DNA from: Eucommia ulmoides
Lineage: Eukaryota > Streptophyta > Magnoliopsida > Garryales > Eucommiaceae
Assembly (NCBI GenBank): GCA_016647705.1
Contig: CM028326.1
Span: forward strand, 42,842,285-42,906,284
Direction of reading: 5' to 3'
DNA length: 64,000 bases
Numbering within the stretch: the first letter of the stretch is position 1; every line of letters starts with the position of its first letter. Under the pieces are notes generated by a model. The model did no database searches and was not told where the DNA came from. It saw only the letters and a program-made list of their open reading frames with translations. This document shows positions 58,904 to 64,000 of the stretch, one piece after another. The position numbers and the translations under genes were made by a program.

Positions 58904-60940
58904 CAACACAAATACAAAATAAAACACACGTCCCAATCCACAAATGACTTTCCAAAAAATAGCTCGTGCTAGTCCTTATGCTTAATGATCGATGCAAACA
59001 TGTCAATTAGTGACCGGTTTAGGAAATGAAAATGCATTTAGTGGGGTGGATGCACAGTTGTGGGTAATGAAAGAATAAGGCAATAAGGCTCAATAGGGGT
59101 AACGAAAGATAAACAGTTTTCACAGGTTGGCTTCAAAGGCCCAAACGATCCAAAAAGAATGCCTAAGTCATCCCTCCAATAACACATAACCTAATATTTC
59201 GCCTTGAGTTTGACTCAAATGGATTTTAGTGTTCATGAGATGTCAAAACCTACCTACAACACATAAATGTTTTTCGAGTACCCAAAAGGCTAAGTGATCG
59301 TGATTCATGATGCTCAAGTGCAACAAGTCAAGAGTGAATTTCAATTAACACAAGTCAAGCACACGAAAATCTCAATGCAGTACATTTCAAACGACCTAGG
59401 AGAACATAAAGTGTTTATACTCATCATCGATATCAAGTCATTTCATCTCAACAAAACTCGCAATTTATTGAAACTAACTATCAAAAGGAAAAACAAACTA
59501 AAAACATGACCAAAAGAACACAAGATATAGGACAAAATCACACAAACAATCATTTCCTAAGCCAACAAATATAAACCAACATGTGTCCCACCCTCAAACT
59601 CAAAATCAAACATGTAATTAGATTAAGCACAAGGGAATAAGAAACGTATCTGGGAGGCAAAACAATATCGCCTCCGAGTGTAGTCGGCGGTGATGCTCCA
59701 GGTAAGGTGACCGGTGTGAGGCTTTCTCCCATAGCGTTCATCCTTAGGCCCCATTATTTAAAAATTTGGGTTGCCTCCCAAGAAGCGCTTGATTTAACGT
59801 CCTCGACTTGACACAGAGAAAGGCTCGTCAAAGAGTGGCTTTCATCCATAATATGTGTCATATAACACAACATACGAGTCTTGGTTCAGAATGCCCTCTA
59901 GCTTAGCGAGATGTACCATTGATCGGCACGTACTCTCAACTTGAGTCTGTTTCGACTCATGTGTTTGGCGGGCGTGAAAGAATGGAGTTAAAGGTGGGGG
60001 AGGACATGAGAGCCACATCGGATCTTCGTAGATGTAATCGTTGTCGATCGGTGGTGGCATCAAAATCTGGATCTCGAACAGTGAAAATTCACAAATGTCA
60101 TCTTGTGATTTTTCATCATCGATCCATTCTTAGGTTTCTTCCTCTTCGTATCATTGTCATTGAACATACCCAAGTTCCTCTTGTTCATATTCGGTTCCTT
60201 ATGGTGGCTTTCACATATAGATGTGGCTAGTGTGTCTCTCAGTGCCACCATTCTCGACTCGGTCTCAATGTAGCTAACTAGTTGACCGATTTGCATCTTA
60301 GGCGACTTTATGGTCATGTTGATTTCAGCGCAGATCGTCTCAATATTGTTAAGACGGTCCTCATGCTCATTGAGACGGTCATGAGTTTCTCTCCAGAAAA
60401 CCTGAGTCACCCCTATGAATGCAGCGAACATCTCTTCCAAGGTGAGGGAAAATTCCACAGGTTGGTTTGGGGTGTTAATCCATAGCGCCGAAACATTAGA
60501 ACTATCCCCCAAGCTTTGGTAGCTTGTTGAATAATTCCAACTTTGACAGTCAAACTCCCCCATGTCTTCTAACAACCAATAGACTTCGTCTGCAGTTAGT
60601 TGGTAAAAAGAGGTGGTACCATTTCCTCATTCCACTCAAGTTTTTGTTTTGGCTTGTAACACATCGAGAAAGTTCAGTAATTGACACTCTTTTGGGAAAC
60701 GATGATTGGGGAATCAAATAAGAAACTTCTTGTATCTATCCCAAGCACAATAGAACGACTCAGAATCTCGTTGAGAAAACTCATGAAGACTTATTGATGA
60801 GCTATCTCCAAGTACCTCGCAAAACAAACAAAACTAACAACAAAAATTAAAAATTAAAAAATGCCTAAATTAAAATTAAGTTACTTGTTACAATATTAAC
60901 AACAATCTAAAATGCCAATCCCCAGTAACGACGTCAAAAA

Positions 60941-62641
60941 CTTTAGTAGCGAATTTATTTCGTCACTATGATACCGCAAGTGTACGGGTCAAGTTTTAAT
61001 AGAATAGGAAAAGTAGGGCTGTTGTATCCACATAGATTGATTTAAATTGTCGTCAAGTACCGTAATTATCATAACTTAACTTTATTTAGTCGATCAAATT
61101 TTGGGTTTTTATAAAAATAAATCTAAAACAACTAAAAAAAATATAAATACAAAAATAAAATAAAATATGGATCTTCTATGCACAAATGTTCTAGGGGCTT
61201 AATTTCATCTCGTTATTCCCATGTTATCCTATTAAATAATTATTAGTTAATTCTATTCTTTCAATAATCAAGGTTCTTGTACTATTGCTCTCTTACTACC
61301 TCTCCCGAGCGTTAAGTGAGAGAATGTCTAATCACTCCAATACCAATATCCCTATCCCGTATTTAGGTGAAAACATTCCTTATACCTGACCTTATAGATT
61401 ACGTAAGCTATAAATATCTTCCGATATATTAAAACTTGCGTTGTGTTTAACCTAAGTCCGAACCCAGAATAACCTCTCCCGTGTGTCAAATCCCAAGTTC
61501 TCAATTCAACCAAAATATCACGTGAAAGCATACATTGACAACATTATAATGATAAACATAATTGAATGACGATTCTAATTGATAAATCTAGAACTCGATT
61601 ACCTCTTGGTTTTACAAGATCCTAAATTCTCAACTCGAACACTTAGGTGTTGATTTTCTCCCGGATTCACAACACAGTTATACACTCCCAATTTCGGTTA
61701 CGAATTCAACCTCTTCCGAGTATAAAATTCTCAACCTAAAATCGTTTAACTCATTGGTCACATGAATCAAACACATTACGCCTAGGAGATGCATAAAGTG
61801 AAATTAAATTTAACAATTAACAAAATAATCTAACATGGTTCAAACGAGACTACATCAAGCCCTAGATCTAGATTACGAACACAATATATAACAATCCAAA
61901 ACTAATATTCTCAATAAATTCATATATATAAGCACGTTCAACACAAAGTTACAGATACAAACTTTAAACAAAAGATTAAGGAGAGAGAAAGGAAGAGAAA
62001 ATGCTTATTGTGGGTTTAAGTTCCAAATTTTCAATCCCGAGTGCCACCAATGGTGTTTTCTTCTTCAATCTCGCATCAAAACGCGCCATCCAATGTTTTC
62101 TCGTCCAAAATCGCCTGTTGTCTCCCCCAAAATCGCCTCTTCTTCTTCTTCCTCCTCTTTCGTCATCTTCTCAAAAATGAGCCAAAATGGCCTTAAGGAG
62201 GGGAAAAAATAGAACGTCGGCGTTGTAACGCGCGTTTTTGAGCAGCAACGCCGCTTCTAGCACATTAGGGTTCAGAGGATTCGCGCTGCAACGCTACTTT
62301 TTTGGCGTTGCAGCGCGCGTCTTTGCGCGGAAGCGCGAGATATCGAAAAAATGGCCATAACTTTCTCATTCAAACTCCGATTGAGTTGATTTAAAAGGAT
62401 TGAGAAAGATAAGATCGAGATCTACAACTTTCATGTTTTTAGAATTTCCAAAATGGAATTGCATCGTGGTCAAAATCGGCCTTGAAGTTAACATTTGCAC
62501 ATATGTTTCTGCTTTTCTCCCATTTATTTGTAAACCTATAAAACAATACTAAAACACATTAAACTAACAAAAATGCTTAAAAACACACAAATATTTGAAT
62601 ATAAAAATACTTGATTTGTTGGTTAATAAATCACTCATCAG
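60941..62641 (-). repeat. 5' LTR of the Athila-like element, about 1.7 kb
   Basis: Starts TGATGAGTGATTTA on the minus strand, the same as the partial copy ending at 58142. The U5 part matches the solo LTR at about 7830-8560. GC-rich segments (62215-62345) repeat a GCGTTGCAGCGCGCG theme. Confidence 0.65.
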
Positions 62642-64000
62642 AATGCAAGATCTACTTTGAGATGCCAAAATTTTATGGGGGGTTTCTTTCGTATTAGGCA
62701 TCTTTTTCTATAAGCCATTTCCCCTGAGTGCTTCCTTATTGTCTCCGATAAGAAAGGATGACTAGTAATTCTGAGAGGCTTTCTGATTCTTTGCTCCTGC
62801 TTTCGTTGTAGATAAAATTTGATCTGGATCGGGATTTCTATTAAGAATGTTATGGATTTTGGTTATACTATGGAAAGGCTTGGACTGGAACGATGGATGG
62901 TTATTTCATGTTTTGCTTAGCTGAGGTCGTGATGTCCCAGAATGGAAACATCTATCCCAAAATAGAGATCGTTGTTAGTCTGGCTCTGGCCTTGAATGTC
63001 TTTTAGATGATATTTGAGAGAGGGTTTAAGTGAATAGTTTACTGAGAAAAGGACTATTCTCTCATTTTTCCTTATACTTTCTCGAGTTCATTTCTAATGT
63101 TTTAGGCACTATACCTATACGTGCTATGTATATTTCTTTTTTTACACATGTAAGATTAGTTTTACTAGAGTATACTCAAGTAGTCATATTCAAACATTCA
63201 ATCATCTTAGTGATTGTCGCGATTTTTAGATAGGATTAATCTAATGACAAATATGATTTCAGTAGTAATTTAGACCAAATATATGTAGTTATTAGTTTAA
63301 AGAGGTTGTCTGGATCAATTCCATCAAATTTTGATAATTGATATTTCCTTAGATTCTTATTGAGATTACCTACAACCCTGTATATTTCTTGGGATTTCTT
63401 TAACCTTAGGATTGATTCCTATCTTGATTCTGAAAGCGACTGGAGTGGGCCTTCTTGAGATGACTCAACGAAGAGAGAAAATAAATGATAGAGAAACAAA
63501 TGATAGTCAATGTGACTAAGCAAATGTTGATTGTCCAAAAAGTAGTAAGAGAAAATTTATTTTTCTTATTTTTTTTCACTTGGGCAATCAGTGTCTCATG
63601 CCTTTCTAAATAGTTCATGTAGCGAGCTTTGGATAGCAATCCTGGTCCAGTTGGCCCAATTTATTAGGTAGTGAGACACCCCTATGACCTAATACTTGAA
63701 CTATGAAGAATGCTTAATCTGCTAAATCACTTTCGTGTGATCACTTGGTGTTTAAAAACTTTCAGAGACCAGTCTTTTTTTCTTTTCTCAACACATACTT
63801 ATTGGACATTACACAGAGAGAACAAAAAAACTTGAGTCATTCCCGAGGTCTTTGTTGATTTTGCTCTATCCATCCTGGTCAACTAAGTTATAAAGTCAAT
63901 CTGTCGTACTTCGTTTTAATAATTTCTTTCCATATCAGTGTACTTCTTTGACAAACTTCATTTTTTTCCTATGCGACCCTCGTTGCTTGATTTATCCATG
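62642..64000. other. Right flank: direct-repeat copy (62830-63250) and unassigned sequence
   Basis: 62830-63250 pairs with 57110-57590. From 63250 to the window end the sequence is AT-rich with no recognised coding region; a 77-codon minus frame (63639-63406) has a hydrophobic stretch but no family resemblance. Confidence 0.5.

Larger units (their letters stand above)
57593..62641 (-). mobile_element. Athila-like Gypsy fossil with gag remnant, no recognisable pol
   Basis: Minus orientation: 5' LTR 60941-62641 (starts TGATGAGTGATTTATTAAC), PBS-like TTTTTGACGTCGTTACTGGG (about 60947-60925), gag remnant (EEMFAAFIGVTQVFW, KSPKMQIGQLVSYIE; 60575-60060), further non-coding sequence, PPT-like GAGTTTGGGGGTATT (about 58157-58143) and a partial 3' LTR (57593-58142). 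The internal part is only about 2.8 kb and shows no pol domains, so this may be a non-autonomous derivative. Broken, old. Confidence 0.65.

Noticed and set aside
58727-58936. Frame with a long lysine run
   Set aside because: Translation of the T42 homopolymer.
63406-63639. 77-codon minus-strand frame with a hydrophobic stretch
   Set aside because: No family resemblance, no neighbour context, ordinary length for chance in AT-rich DNA.

Overview
This window looks like an intergenic, repeat-rich piece of a flowering-plant nuclear genome, probably a eudicot. The evidence is spliceosomal introns, several plant LTR-retrotransposon lineages (Sirevirus and other Copia, chromovirus, Tat/Ogre, Athila-like Gypsy), two Mutator-like (MULE) DNA transposons, hAT and Stowaway-type small elements, and AT-rich spacer. 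I see no bacterial operons, rRNA, convincing tRNA genes or CRISPR. The species cannot be named from sequence alone.

Only one gene looks like a working host gene: a four-exon HNH-endonuclease-domain gene at 21583-27585 (+). Its splice junctions all join in frame to give about 209 residues. Its second intron has been enlarged by a Copia fossil.

Layout. 1-2182: 3' end of an Ogre/Tat-like element (tandem repeats, polypurine tract, LTR). 2183-6083: 5'-truncated Sirevirus with a 2.2 kb LTR. 6084-16314: chromovirus-like Gypsy fossil, interrupted by an Athila-like solo LTR (about 7067-8576) and by a 2.54 kb Pack-MULE (13214-15755). The Pack-MULE carries a decayed but nearly full-length DUF295 F-box gene, itself split by a 667 bp hAT element with a perfect 8-bp target duplication. 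16315-21250: a second Ogre/Tat-like 3' end in inverted orientation. 21583-27585: the HNH gene. 27896-33500: Stowaway MITE, Sirevirus and other Copia/Gypsy remnants, homopolymer and microsatellite tracts. About 33530-42370: a large KI (Kaonashi)-like MULE with a MuDR-type transposase on + and a multi-exon Ulp1-like (C48) cysteine protease gene on -, convergent, with introns and spacers full of GATATC-centred repeats. 42420-46830: AT-rich, with a diverged direct repeat and a SINE-like sequence. 47150-54684: a structurally delimited Tat-lineage element (two LTRs, TGTAG target duplication, PBS) with an extra antisense ORF. 54731-56961: a truncated relative of that element. 57593-62641: an Athila-like element flanked by a diverged direct repeat (about 57110-57590 and 62830-63250).

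The most informative signals are three: the Pack-MULE/hAT nest around a captured F-box gene, the KI-like MULE with its Ulp1 gene and dispersed GATATC motif, and the antisense ORF in the Tat-lineage element. Domain and family names come from recognising motifs by eye; no database search was run.
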